Positions 1 to 7,655 of a stretch of DNA of 42,416 nucleotides are shown here, one piece after another. Every line of letters starts with the position of its first letter. Position 1 is the stretch's first letter. Location of the stretch: NCBI RefSeq assembly GCF_012034385.1, contig NZ_JAAVJB010000019.1, forward strand, positions 1 through 42,416, in the 5' to 3' direction. The notes beneath the pieces are model-generated. The model saw only the letters and a list, made by a program, of their open reading frames with translations, searched no databases and was not told the origin of the DNA. A program made the position numbers and the translations under genes. The stretch is from Streptomyces spiramenti (GTDB lineage: Bacteria > Actinomycetota > Actinomycetes > Streptomycetales > Streptomycetaceae).

Positions 1-3
1 GGG

Positions 4-1290
4 TCACGCCGCGGCGCCCTCCAGCGCCTCGGCGGGGCGGACCCCGACGTCCCAGAGCACGGCTTCGGCCGCGCGGCGGGCGGAGGACAGCTCGCCGGCG
101 ATCCCCGGGGTGGCGCGGTGGTCGCCGCAGACGTACATGCCGTCCAGCAGCCGCACGCGCCGCTGCGGCGCGAACGGCGGCGGCAACGCGGGGATCGCCT
201 CGGCGTCGTGGTGGGCCGCGAGCAGTTCCCAGTCGTGGGCCGGGGTCCCGTAGAGCGCGGCGAGCTGCGGGCGGGCCGCCTTGTCCAGGACGTCGGTCGG
301 TTCGGCGGCGTCCGTCCCCAGGACGACCGAGGTGACCAGCGTGCGGCCCTCGGGCGCGCGGCAGGGGTCCGCGGCCGAGGCGGCGAGAGAGTGGGTGAGC
401 GGCCCGCGGCGGGCGGTGTCGACCAGCAGTTCCGGGCCGGCGTCCAGCGGTGCGGGCGTGGCGTGGTGGAGCACGGTCACCGGGTGGTGTCCGGGGACGC
501 GGATGCCGGGTACCAGCCGTGCCGCCTCGCGGGCTCCTGTCGCCAGCAGCACGGCGCGGCAGCCGTGGGTATCGCCGTCCTCGGTGGTCACGGCGGTGGT
601 CGCGACCGAGGCCGCCCGCGTGCCGGTGCGCACGGTGCCGGGCGGCAGTGCCTCCAGCAGCAGTCGGGGCAGCGCGTCGGCGCCGCCGCTGGTGATGCCG
701 AGCCCGGACCGGGCGAACGCCCGCAGCGTGAGGTCGCTCAGCCGGCGCGAGGCGGTGAGCTCGGGGTCGCCGAGGAGCGCGGTCAGCAGCGGGCGCAGCG
801 ACCCCTCGCTGATGCGGGAGGGTATGGGCCGGGCCGCGAGCGCCGCGTGCGCCGTCAGCTCGGGGCGTGCGTGGATGCGGGACTCGGAGAGGGTGCCGAG
901 CCGTCCGAGGTTGGCGCGCAGCCAGGTCTGGTCGAAGGTGCCCGCCAGGGTCCGCTGGTGCCGCGGCCCGGGGTGGCCCACCGCGGCGCCGATCCGGTGG
1001 GAGCGGTCGGTGCCGTGCAGCACCACGCCTCCGGTGAGGCGGCGCACCGGGAGCGGGCCGGGGAGCCGCCGCAGTTCCGGGGTGCCGGGTACGGGGAGCC
1101 AGCTGGTGCGGTCCAGCACGAAGCCGTCGCGGCGGGAGGTGGCGAGCCGTCCACCGGGTCTCCCGGCGGCTTCGAGCACGGTCACGGAGAGACCGGCGCC
1201 GGTGAGGTGGTAGGCGGCTGCCAGGCCGGCGGGTGAGGCGCCGATGACGACGACATCGGTCTCGCTGCGGTGCTTTCGGCTGCTGGGCAC
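4..1290 (-). CDS. FAD-dependent amine-oxidase-like oxidoreductase
   Basis: Predicted 428-aa flavoprotein of the NAD(P)/FAD-dependent amine oxidase / protoporphyrinogen-oxidase-like group. The N-terminus shows a Rossmann dinucleotide-binding motif (VVVIGASPAGLAAAYHL, residues about 12-28), followed by VLEAAGRPGGRL, the usual second FAD contact. The C-terminus has YVCGDHRATPGIAGELSSAR, which matches the second FAD-binding motif (GD near the end). The start is the GTG at 1290, chosen because the Rossmann fold begins about 10 residues later and a GGGAGG ribosome-binding site lies about 5 nt upstream; the open frame continues far upstream but loses family character. The substrate cannot be told from sequence. 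The gene is monocistronic as far as visible, since its 3' end is at the window edge. Family assignment is firm; the reaction is unknown. Confidence 0.85.
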   Translation of the reverse strand: MPSSRKHRSETDVVVIGASPAGLAAAYHLTGAGLSVTVLEAAGRPGGRLATSRRDGFVLDRTSWLPVPGTPELRRLPGPLPVRRLTGGVVLHGTDRSHRIGAAVGHPGPRHQRTLAGTFDQTWLRANLGRLGTLSESRIHARPELTAHAALAARPIPSRISEGSLRPLLTALLGDPELTASRRLSDLTLRAFARSGLGITSGGADALPRLLLEALPPGTVRTGTRAASVATTAVTTEDGDTHGCRAVLLATGAREAARLVPGIRVPGHHPVTVLHHATPAPLDAGPELLVDTARRGPLTHSLAASAADPCRAPEGRTLVTSVVLGTDAAEPTDVLDKAARPQLAALYGTPAHDWELLAAHHDAEAIPALPPPFAPQRRVRLLDGMYVCGDHRATPGIAGELSSARRAAEAVLWDVGVRPAEALEGAAA

Positions 1291-1590
1291 GTGCCCTCCC
1301 CTGGAGGTGGTCGGTGCGTCGGGCCGGGGTGCGGTGGATCGGTGTTCCGGCCTCCTCGCGCCTTCTGCCCGCCGGTGGCTCCGGTGATACGTAAGACGCA
1401 GGGCGACAATAGGACGAACGTACGGGTGCGTCGCACGCGCACGAACCGGGCATAGTCGCACGCGGGCCGCGCACACCGGACAGAACGCGCCCCCGGGGTC
1501 GAAGGCCGCGCCCCGCACGATCCGGACGCCCCGCCATGGTCCCCGAGAACGGGCCGACCGGCACCTCGAACGGCGGGCGCCCCGCTCCGA
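1291..1590. promoter_or_regulatory. Upstream region of the FAD oxidoreductase; AT-richer island with small palindrome
   Basis: About 300 nt without a supportable gene. Positions 1381-1455 are AT-richer than the surroundings. On the minus strand there is a possible -10 (TATTGT at 1412-1407), without a good -35 match, and an 11-bp palindrome GTGCG-T-CGCAC at 1426-1436 lies just upstream of it. This is the expected place for the oxidoreductase promoter and possibly an operator. The palindrome is seen directly; any function is inference. Confidence 0.3.
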
Positions 1591-1635
1591 CCGGCGCCGC
1601 GTCACCGCTCGGCGGGGCGAGCGGCACCGCGCCGG
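1591..1635 (-). terminator. Two-part hairpin after the epimerase-like SDR
   Basis: An outer stem (CCGGCGC 1591-1597 with GCGCCGG 1629-1635) encloses an inner 7-bp stem (1605-1611 with 1618-1624). It starts 9 nt beyond the stop codon at 1644, as expected for the terminator of the minus-strand gene. No T-tract follows, as is common in streptomycetes. Confidence 0.5.
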
Positions 1636-1643
1636 CGGCCCGC

Positions 1644-2819
1644 TCAGGGGGCGTCGCCCTCCCACGCGGCGCGGACCGCGTCCTCGACACCCGGATGGAC
1701 GAAGGTGAAGCCCGCGTCCAGCAGTCGTCGCGGCACCACCCGCTGGCTGCCCAACACGTCGGTGGCGAACTCGCCCAGCACCAGCCGCAGCGCGGGCGCG
1801 GGGGCCGGGAAGAGCGTGGGGCGTCCGAGGACCTGCCCCATCACCCGCGTCACCTCGCGGTTGGTCACCGGCTCGGGCGCGGTGAGGTTCACCGGCCCGC
1901 CCGGCGCCGACGCCCCCTCCGCCAGGAGGAAGCGCAGCGCCGCGATGTGGTCGTGCAGCGAGATGTGGCTCCAGTACTGCCGCCCGTCGCCGAGCCGGCC
2001 TCCGAGCCCGGCCCGGAAGATCGGGAACATGCGCCCCCAGGCGCCGCCGCCGCGCGCGACGACGAGCCCGGTGCGCGGGTGCACCACCCGGACGCCGGCC
2101 GCCGCCGCGGGCAGCGCCGCCGCCTCCCACTCCTGGCAGACGTCGGCCAGGAAGCCGTCACCGGGCGGCGCGGTCTCGTCCACGATCCGGTCGCCGGTGT
2201 CGCCGTAGAACCCCACGGCCGAGCCGCAGAGCCAGGTCCGCGGCGGATCGTCCATCGTGGCCAGTGCCTCTGCCAGCGCGGCCGTGCCGAAGACACGGCT
2301 GTCGCGGATCTCCTCCTTGTAGGCGGCGGTCCAGCGGTGGTCGCCGACACCGGCGCCGGCCAGGTGCACCAGCGCGTCGCACCCCAGCAGTGCCGTGGCG
2401 TTCTGCGCCACGTCCTGACCCGTCGGGTCCCACTGCACCTCGTCCGGATTGGACGCCTCGTGGCGGACCAGTGGCACCACCCGGTAGCCGTCGGCGCGCA
2501 GCGACCGCACCAGGGCCGAACCGATCAGACCGGACGACCCCGTCACCGCCACCCGGCCGCGCAGCGGCTCCTCCTCGGGGACGTCCTCCCCGACGAGGAC
2601 CACCGGGGTCGGGTCCGGCCCGGCGGGCACGGGCGCGGCCGTGCCCGGCTCCTCGGCGGGGCCCGCAGACCCGGCCGCCGGCTCGTCGACCCGCTCCGGT
2701 CCGGTGGCGTCGGGCCGGGGTTCACCGGCGGGCGCGGCCGTGTCCGCGACGGGGTCGCCGGAGCCGGGGGGCGGCGGGGAGGGGGCGGGGACGGACGGGT
2801 CGCGCGGTGAGTCAGCCAT
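1644..2819 (-). CDS. TIGR01777-type NAD(P)-dependent epimerase-like SDR with Pro-rich N-terminal extension
   Basis: Predicted 391 aa. From residue about 88 it matches the extended-SDR subgroup TIGR01777 (YfcH/SDR39U1-like): glycine motif VAVTGSSGLIGSALVRSL, DALVHLAGAGV, GSAVGFYGDTG carrying the YG of this subgroup, and a C-terminal DUF1731-like part (VVPRRLLDAGFTFVHP). The first ~85 residues are Pro/Ala/Asp/Glu-rich and look disordered, unlike typical ~300-aa relatives. The start is the ATG at 2819, the only ATG in frame before the fold; a GTG nearer the Rossmann motif is possible. It begins 5 nt after the stop of the DUF4240 gene, so the two may be co-transcribed, but a TAGCCT -10 also lies 7 nt upstream of the ATG. 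The reaction is unknown; the family is sometimes linked to cell-division inhibitor SulA-type names without evidence. Confidence 0.85.
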   Translation of the reverse strand: MADSPRDPSVPAPSPPPPGSGDPVADTAAPAGEPRPDATGPERVDEPAAGSAGPAEEPGTAAPVPAGPDPTPVVLVGEDVPEEEPLRGRVAVTGSSGLIGSALVRSLRADGYRVVPLVRHEASNPDEVQWDPTGQDVAQNATALLGCDALVHLAGAGVGDHRWTAAYKEEIRDSRVFGTAALAEALATMDDPPRTWLCGSAVGFYGDTGDRIVDETAPPGDGFLADVCQEWEAAALPAAAAGVRVVHPRTGLVVARGGGAWGRMFPIFRAGLGGRLGDGRQYWSHISLHDHIAALRFLLAEGASAPGGPVNLTAPEPVTNREVTRVMGQVLGRPTLFPAPAPALRLVLGEFATDVLGSQRVVPRRLLDAGFTFVHPGVEDAVRAAWEGDAP

Positions 2820-2824
2820 GACGC

Positions 2825-3388
2825 TCAGGCTAGGCCCTGACCGTCCGCCTCCCGGGGAGCGCCGCCGGTGCCCGTACGGAACCTCGCCCACAGGCGCGGA
2901 TACGCCGCCGCCAGGGCGCGGTCGTCCTCGAAGTCGACCGGTACGCCCAGGGGTTCGGCGGGCGCCTCCGGCAGTCCCAACTCGGGCAGCTCGCCCCCGG
3001 TCAGCTGTTCGTAGGCGTCGAAAGCGGCGTACCCGATGTCCTCGGCCTCGCCGTCGGCGTCCTCGTCGAACCGCGGCAGCAGCTCGGACAGCGCGTCCGG
3101 GTCGTGGAGGGCGCCCTCGAAGACGCGGCGACCCCGCGCGATGAGCCAGCTGCGGAAGTTCTCGAAGCAGTCGTCGCTGGCTCCGTCCAGCAGCACCCAG
3201 GCGGCGCCCCAGAGGTCCCACCGGTAGGCGCGCTGGAACCGAGACTCGAAATGGCGGGCGAAGTCCGTCACCGCCACGGGGTCGAGCATGGACAACCGCT
3301 CGACCAGCAGGTCGGCGTGGTCCACCGGGTCCTCCCCGGCGGCCTCCCGCGTGCTGTCGACGATCTCCCAGAACTCCGTCTCTTCCAC
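2825..3388 (-). CDS. DUF4240 domain-containing protein
   Basis: Predicted 187-aa soluble acidic protein. The first ~125 residues match DUF4240: ETEFWEIVDSTRE at the start, YRWDLWGAAWVLLDGASDDCFENFR in the middle, then FDAYEQLTG. This domain of unknown biochemical function is common in streptomycetes and is sometimes found as one copy per protein beside WGR-type or unrelated genes. The start is GTG 3388, preceded by a G-rich stretch (GGGGG) about 2-6 nt upstream; the WEIV core begins within 10 residues, so no earlier start is needed. The stop at 2825 is 5 nt before the epimerase-like gene, suggesting an operon. No catalytic role can be proposed. Confidence 0.8.
   Translation of the reverse strand: MEETEFWEIVDSTREAAGEDPVDHADLLVERLSMLDPVAVTDFARHFESRFQRAYRWDLWGAAWVLLDGASDDCFENFRSWLIARGRRVFEGALHDPDALSELLPRFDEDADGEAEDIGYAAFDAYEQLTGGELPELGLPEAPAEPLGVPVDFEDDRALAAAYPRLWARFRTGTGGAPREADGQGLA
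2827..2832 (-). promoter_or_regulatory. Candidate leaderless -10 element for the epimerase gene
   Basis: TAGCCT on the minus strand, separated by 7 nt from the ATG at 2819 and overlapping the stop codon of the preceding gene. There is no ribosome-binding site between the two, so a leaderless transcript is plausible. The -35 region shows no good match. Confidence 0.35.
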
Positions 3389-3662
3389 GCCCCCAGCATC
3401 GGCCCGACCGCCCCGGAGCGCACGCCGGAGTGCGCCGGTGCCCGCCCCGCCTGGGTCCTGGCTGGCGGATAGCGCCGTCCGCGTGACCGGTGGCACGGGC
3501 AGGCGGCCCCGGGCGGCCGAGCGCACCCGGGTGACCACCGGGGGCCGTCCGGGCGACGCAGGCCCTCCCGGGACGGCGGCCCCGGAAAACCCGACAGAGG
3601 ATGTCGTGTATCGCTGCGAGGGTGCGTCGCGGACGGGGACGGACCGAGGAGAGGAACACACC
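3389..3662. promoter_or_regulatory. Divergent promoter region with CGACA-N5-TGTCG inverted repeat
   Basis: Non-coding region between the divergent DUF4240 and SDR genes. A 5-bp-arm inverted repeat sits at 3592-3606 (CGACA, 5 nt, TGTCG), about 60 nt ahead of the SDR start, which would suit a TetR- or MarR-type operator. It is short and could be chance. The SDR ribosome-binding site GAGGAGAGGA is at 3646-3655. Confidence 0.3.
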
Positions 3663-4586
3663 GTGAACCACCAGGAGCGCCCGCTCGCCGGCAGGGTCGC
3701 ACTCGTCGCCGGGGCGACGCGCGGCGCCGGACGGGCGATCGCCGTCGAGCTGGGCCGCGCCGGCGCGACGGTCTACGCCACCGGCCGCACCACCCGCGAC
3801 CGGGTCAGCGAGGTCGGCCGGTCCACCGAGACCATCGAGGGCACCGCGGAGCTGATCGACGCGGCCGGGGGCGAGGGCGTCGCCGTACCCACCGACCACC
3901 TCGTCCCCGAGCAGGTGCGGGCCCTGACCGAGCGGATCGACGCGGACCACGGCCGGCTCGACGTCCTCGTCAACGACATCTGGGGTGGCGACCACCTGCT
4001 CACCTTCGACCAGAAGGTGTGGGAGGCCGACCTGGAGAACGGCCTCCGGATGCTGCGGCTCGGGATCGAGAGCCACGTCATCACCACCCACTTCGCCGTC
4101 CCTCTGCTCATCCGGCGCCCGGGCGGCCTGCTGATCGAGATGACCGACGGCACCACCGAGTACAACGGACCGCGGTACCGCGAGCACTTCCACTACGACC
4201 TGGCCAAGTACGCTCCGCTGCGGATGGCGTTCACCCTCGGCGAGGAGCTGAAGGAGAAGGGCTGCACCGCCGTCGCGCTGACCCCCGGCTTCCTCCGCTC
4301 GGAGCAGATGCTGGAGCACTTCGGGGTGACCGAGGAGAACTGGCGGGACGGCATCCGCACCGAACCGTCCTTCGTCATCGCGGAGTCGCCGCTGCTCGTC
4401 GGACGCGCCGCCGCGGCGCTCGCCGCCGACCCGGAGGTCCACCGCTTCAACGGCACCTCGCTCTCCAGCGGTCAACTGGCCCGGGTCTACGACTTCACCG
4501 ACGCCGACGGCTCCCGTCCCGACGCCTGGCGGTACATCCCGGAGTACCTGGCGAACCCCGAGGTGGACGCCGCCGACTACCGGTGA
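3663..4586 (+). CDS. Classical short-chain dehydrogenase/reductase (DHRS1-like)
   Basis: Predicted 307 aa. Cofactor motif VAGATRGAGRAIA (TGxxxGxG type, residues about 16-28), NDIWGG in place of the usual NNAG, and the catalytic YxxxK as YDLAKY (about residue 180). The sequence PGFLRSEQMLEHFGVTEENW is typical of the SDR branch related to DHRS1. The TGRTTR motif after the second strand suggests an NADP preference. The start is GTG 3663, with a strong GAGGAGAGGA site 7 nt upstream. It is monocistronic, ending in a hairpin shared with the convergent WYL gene. The substrate is unknown; SDR membership is certain. Confidence 0.88.
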   Translation: MNHQERPLAGRVALVAGATRGAGRAIAVELGRAGATVYATGRTTRDRVSEVGRSTETIEGTAELIDAAGGEGVAVPTDHLVPEQVRALTERIDADHGRLDVLVNDIWGGDHLLTFDQKVWEADLENGLRMLRLGIESHVITTHFAVPLLIRRPGGLLIEMTDGTTEYNGPRYREHFHYDLAKYAPLRMAFTLGEELKEKGCTAVALTPGFLRSEQMLEHFGVTEENWRDGIRTEPSFVIAESPLLVGRAAAALAADPEVHRFNGTSLSSGQLARVYDFTDADGSRPDAWRYIPEYLANPEVDAADYR

Positions 4587-4637
4587 CGGCCGCGGGCGCC
4601 CGGGCTCCCGGCGCCCGCCCCGCCCCGGCGCGCAGGT

Positions 4638-4665
4638 GGGGCGGGGCACGACGGCGCCCCGCCCC
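4638..4665. terminator. GC-rich hairpin between convergent SDR and WYL genes
   Basis: Perfect 10-bp arms (4638-4647 and 4656-4665) with an 8-nt loop, placed between the two convergent stop codons (4586 and 4682). It can terminate both directions. Confidence 0.6.
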
Positions 4666-4681
4666 GGCGCACGGCGGTTGA

Positions 4682-5710
4682 TCAGGCAGGATTCCCGATG
4701 TCGGGGTCCGGGTAGAGCGCGGCCGAACGACGTGCCTGGGCTGCGAACCTGGCCCGGAGCGCCGGCGGCCCCAGCACCTCGACCTCGGCCCCCAACGCCG
4801 TGAGCTGAGCGAACGCCACCTCCAGGCTCTCCACGCCGAGAGTCACCCGCACATCCCCGCCTCCCGCGCCCTCCCCGCCCGGTCCGTCCGCGCCGTCGAC
4901 GGCCACGGCGCCCGCCAGCGCCTCCGCAGCCGCCCCGGCCTCCACCACGTGACGCAGCCGGGACCGCCCCGCCGGGGTCAGCCGCAGCTCGACCCGTTCC
5001 CGCAGCAGCGACCGGGCGAACGCGGCGGCCTGCCGCTCCCAGAACCCCGGCAGGTCGAAGGCGGTGTCCCGCGCGAACCGGCGCTCCTCCGGCGAGGCGG
5101 CGGTGAACCGGTCCACCCGGTAGACCCGGTGCTCACCCGCCCCCGCAGGGCGGGCGGCCAGGTACCAGACGCCCGCCTTCAGGACCAGGCCGTACGGCTC
5201 CAGCTCCCGCTCGACCGCCGCGCCGTCCCGCCGCCGGTACCCGACCAGCAGCACCCGGTCCTCCCACACCGCCGCCGCGACCGGCGGCAGCAGACCGGGG
5301 GAGGCGGGCGGTCGCCACCAGGCGGGCGCGTCGAGGTGGAACCGCTGCGCCGCGCCGTCACCCGCGTCGGCGAGCGAGGGAACGAGCGCGGCGCGCACCT
5401 TGAGCCGCGCGGCCGAGGCGGCGTCCGCCAGGCCCATCTCCCGCAGCGCGCCCGGCACCCCGGAGAGGAACAGCGCCTCGACCTCGCTGCGCCCGAGCCC
5501 CGTCAGCCGGGTGCGGTAGCCCCCCACCAGCCGGTAGCCGCCCGACCGGCCGCGCTCGGCGTAGACCGGGACCCCGGCCTCGGACAGCGCCAGCGCGTCC
5601 CGCGCCACCGTCCGCTCCGAGACCTCCAGCTCGGCGGCCAACTCCGCCCCCGTCATCGTCGTCCGGTTCTGCAGCAGGAGCACCATCTGGATCAGTCGGG
5701 CGGCACGCAC
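4682..5710 (-). CDS. WYL-domain transcriptional regulator (DeoR-like HTH)
   Basis: Predicted 342-aa DNA-binding regulator. Residues about 1-55 form an HTH_11/DeoR-like winged helix (RLIQMVLLLQNRTTMTGAELA, then SERTVARDALALSEAGVPVY). Residues about 125-190 correspond to the WYL domain (VLLVGYRRRDG, LEPYGLVLKAGVWYLAA) and the remainder to the WCX C-terminal extension. A Gly/Asp-rich insertion lies near residues 260-275. WYL domains bind nucleic-acid or nucleotide ligands in known members. The start GTG 5710 is chosen because the HTH begins immediately after it; upstream residues are low-complexity. It lies downstream of the E2 gene but is separated from it by a strong terminator, so it is probably transcribed alone. 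The target genes are unknown. Confidence 0.85.
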   Translation of the reverse strand: MRAARLIQMVLLLQNRTTMTGAELAAELEVSERTVARDALALSEAGVPVYAERGRSGGYRLVGGYRTRLTGLGRSEVEALFLSGVPGALREMGLADAASAARLKVRAALVPSLADAGDGAAQRFHLDAPAWWRPPASPGLLPPVAAAVWEDRVLLVGYRRRDGAAVERELEPYGLVLKAGVWYLAARPAGAGEHRVYRVDRFTAASPEERRFARDTAFDLPGFWERQAAAFARSLLRERVELRLTPAGRSRLRHVVEAGAAAEALAGAVAVDGADGPGGEGAGGGDVRVTLGVESLEVAFAQLTALGAEVEVLGPPALRARFAAQARRSAALYPDPDIGNPA

Positions 5711-5756
5711 CCCACCATCATGCCCCGCCCCGCCCGCGGTGCCCCGGCGGGCGAAC

Positions 5757-5815
5757 GGCGAACGGCGCCGCGCCCCACCCCCTTCAGACCGGGGAGGGAC
5801 GCGACGCCGTTCGCC
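5757..5815 (-). terminator. Long strand-specific terminator of the lpd-E2 operon
   Basis: Arms 5757-5776 and 5796-5815 pair over 20 positions. On the minus strand the two non-Watson-Crick positions become G-U wobble pairs, whereas on the plus strand they are A-C mismatches. An inner CCCC/GGGG pairing (5779-5782 with 5791-5794) extends the stem. It lies 41 nt beyond the E2 stop codon at 5856. The wobble pattern shows that the minus-strand RNA is the one that folds. Confidence 0.75.
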
Positions 5816-5855
5816 GCCGTGCGGCCGACCCGCCGGAGCGGGCCGGGACGCGGTA

Positions 5856-7595
5856 CTACAGGCCGAGCTCACCCTCGAACTCGCCGGCCTCCAGCCGGGC
5901 CTTGATGGCCCCCAGGTAACGGGCCGCGTCGGCCCCGTCCACCAGCTGGTGGTCGTAGGAGAGGGTCAGGTAGACCATGTCGCGGATGGCGATGGTCTCC
6001 CCGAGGTCCGGGTGGTTGACGACCACCGGACGGCGCACGGTGGCACCGATGCCCAGCTCGGCGACCTGCGGGTAGTTCACGATGATCGTGTCGAACAGTG
6101 CACCGCGCGAGCCGGTGTTGCTGATCGTGAACGTGCCGCCGGACATGTCGTCCGGGCTGAGCTTGCCGGTGCGGACCTTGCCGGCCAGCTCGGCGGTCTT
6201 CCGGGCGATGCCCGCCAGGCTCAGGTCACCGGCGTCCTTGATGACCGGGACCATCAGGCCCTTCTCCGAGTCCACCGCGATACCGACGTTCTCGACGTCG
6301 TGGTAGGTCACGGTCGAGTCGTCGTTCATCCGGGCGTTGACGACCGGGTGGGCCTTCAGCGCCTCGGCGGCGGCCTTGACGAAGAACGGCATCGGGGAGA
6401 GCTTGACGCCCTCACGGGCCAGGAAGGACTCCTTCGCCCGCGCCCGCAGCTTCATCACCTTGGTGACGTCGACCTCGATGACGGAGGACAGCTGCGCCTG
6501 GTTGCGCATCGCCTTCATCATGTTCTCGGCGATGACCTTGCGGATGCGGGTCATCTTCACCGTCCGGCCGCGGAGCTCGGCGGCGGCTGCCGGGATCTCC
6601 ACCTTGGACGGCGCGGCGGCCGGAGTGGCGGTGGCCTGCTGCTGCTTCTGCGCCTCGGCGGCGGCGAGCACATCCTGCTTGCGGATGCGGCCACCGACAC
6701 CGCTGCCCTTGACGGCGGACAGGTCCACGCCCGTCTCACCGGCCAGCTTGCGCACCAGCGGCGTCACGTAGGCGCCGTCGGCCGCGGGCGCCGGGGCGGC
6801 GGCAGCGGGCTGCGCGGGGGCGGCCTGCTGGGTGGGTGCCTTCGGCTCGGGCTTCGGCTCGGCCTTGGGCTCCGCCGGCGCCTCCTGCTTCGGCGCGGGA
6901 GCCTGCTCCGGCTCGGGGGCGGGCGCCTCCTCCTGCTTCGGCGCCTCCTCCTGCTTGGGCTGCTCCTGCTGTGCCGGGGCGGCGTCGGCCGACCCGATCA
7001 CGGCGAGCCTGGCGCCGACCTCGGCGGTCTCGTCCTCGCCGACCACGATCTCCAGCAGGGTGCCGGCGACGGGGGCGGGGATCTCGGTGTCGACCTTGTC
7101 GGTCGAGACCTCCAGCAGTGGCTCGTCGGCCTCGACCTCCTCGCCGACCTCCTTGAGCCACCGGGTCACGGTGCCCTCGGTGACGCTCTCACCGAGCGCG
7201 GGCAGCGTGACGTCGGTGCCCGAGGCACTGCCGCCGGAGGGTGCCGGCGCCGACTTCTGTTCGGGCTCGGGCTCCGGCGCCTGCTGCGGCTCGGGCTCCG
7301 GGGCGGACTCCTGCTCCGGCTCGGCCTGCGCGGCCGGGGCGGACTCGCCGCCGCCGCTGCCGTCGTCGATGACGGCCAGCTCGGTGCCGACCTCCACCGT
7401 CTCGTCCTCGGCGACCTTGATCGAGGAGAGGACGCCTGCCGCCGGAGCGGGAATCTCGGTGTCGACCTTGTCGGTCGAGACCTCGAGCAGCGGCTCGTCG
7501 GCCTCGACCTGCTCACCCTCGGCCTTGAGCCAGCGGGTGACGGTGCCCTCGGTGACGCTCTCGCCGAGCGCCGGAAGGGTTACGGAAACCGCCAT
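5856..7595 (-). CDS. sucB: Dihydrolipoamide acyltransferase, E2 of 2-oxoacid dehydrogenase complex
   Basis: Predicted 579 aa. It transfers the acyl group from lipoyl-lysine to CoA in the pyruvate/2-oxoglutarate dehydrogenase complex. Two lipoyl domains are visible (about residues 2-77 and 126-201), each with the STDKVDTE motif; the lipoylated lysines should be K43 and K167. Two Ala/Pro/Glu/Gln-rich linkers follow the lipoyl domains. A peripheral-subunit (E3)-binding domain lies at about 275-312 ([17 protein letters not shown]), and the catalytic acyltransferase core ends with DHQLVDG, holding the His and Asp. Start ATG 7595 has an AAGGAG site (7607-7612). It lies 60 nt downstream of lpd in the same operon. 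The common name is sucB, but in actinobacteria this protein is known to serve as the E2 of pyruvate dehydrogenase and of the mixed complex, because the 2-oxoglutarate E1 carries its own succinyltransferase domain. Confidence 0.95.
   Translation of the reverse strand: MAVSVTLPALGESVTEGTVTRWLKAEGEQVEADEPLLEVSTDKVDTEIPAPAAGVLSSIKVAEDETVEVGTELAVIDDGSGGGESAPAAQAEPEQESAPEPEPQQAPEPEPEQKSAPAPSGGSASGTDVTLPALGESVTEGTVTRWLKEVGEEVEADEPLLEVSTDKVDTEIPAPVAGTLLEIVVGEDETAEVGARLAVIGSADAAPAQQEQPKQEEAPKQEEAPAPEPEQAPAPKQEAPAEPKAEPKPEPKAPTQQAAPAQPAAAAPAPAADGAYVTPLVRKLAGETGVDLSAVKGSGVGGRIRKQDVLAAAEAQKQQQATATPAAAPSKVEIPAAAAELRGRTVKMTRIRKVIAENMMKAMRNQAQLSSVIEVDVTKVMKLRARAKESFLAREGVKLSPMPFFVKAAAEALKAHPVVNARMNDDSTVTYHDVENVGIAVDSEKGLMVPVIKDAGDLSLAGIARKTAELAGKVRTGKLSPDDMSGGTFTISNTGSRGALFDTIIVNYPQVAELGIGATVRRPVVVNHPDLGETIAIRDMVYLTLSYDHQLVDGADAARYLGAIKARLEAGEFEGELGL
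7081..7112. repeat. Intragenic repeat within the second lipoyl domain (copy 1)
   Basis: A 32-nt stretch identical to 7453-7484. The two encode the same part of the two lipoyl domains around the modified lysine, and similarity continues for about 100 nt beyond each. It reflects internal duplication of the lipoyl domain. Confidence 0.8.
7453..7484. repeat. Intragenic repeat within the first lipoyl domain (copy 2)
   Basis: Identical over 32 nt to 7081-7112, offset by 372 nt, i.e. 124 codons. That is the spacing between the two lipoyl lysines K43 and K167. Confidence 0.8.
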
Positions 7596-7655
7596 GGTTT
7601 CTGGTGCTCCTTACACAGGTACGGATGGGGGCGCGCCCTGACGGCGGGCGGCCGG

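Noticed and set aside
3288..3662. Upstream extension of the SDR gene in frame
   Set aside because: The extension overlaps the DUF4240 gene and has no family resemblance; a strong ribosome-binding site precedes GTG 3663.
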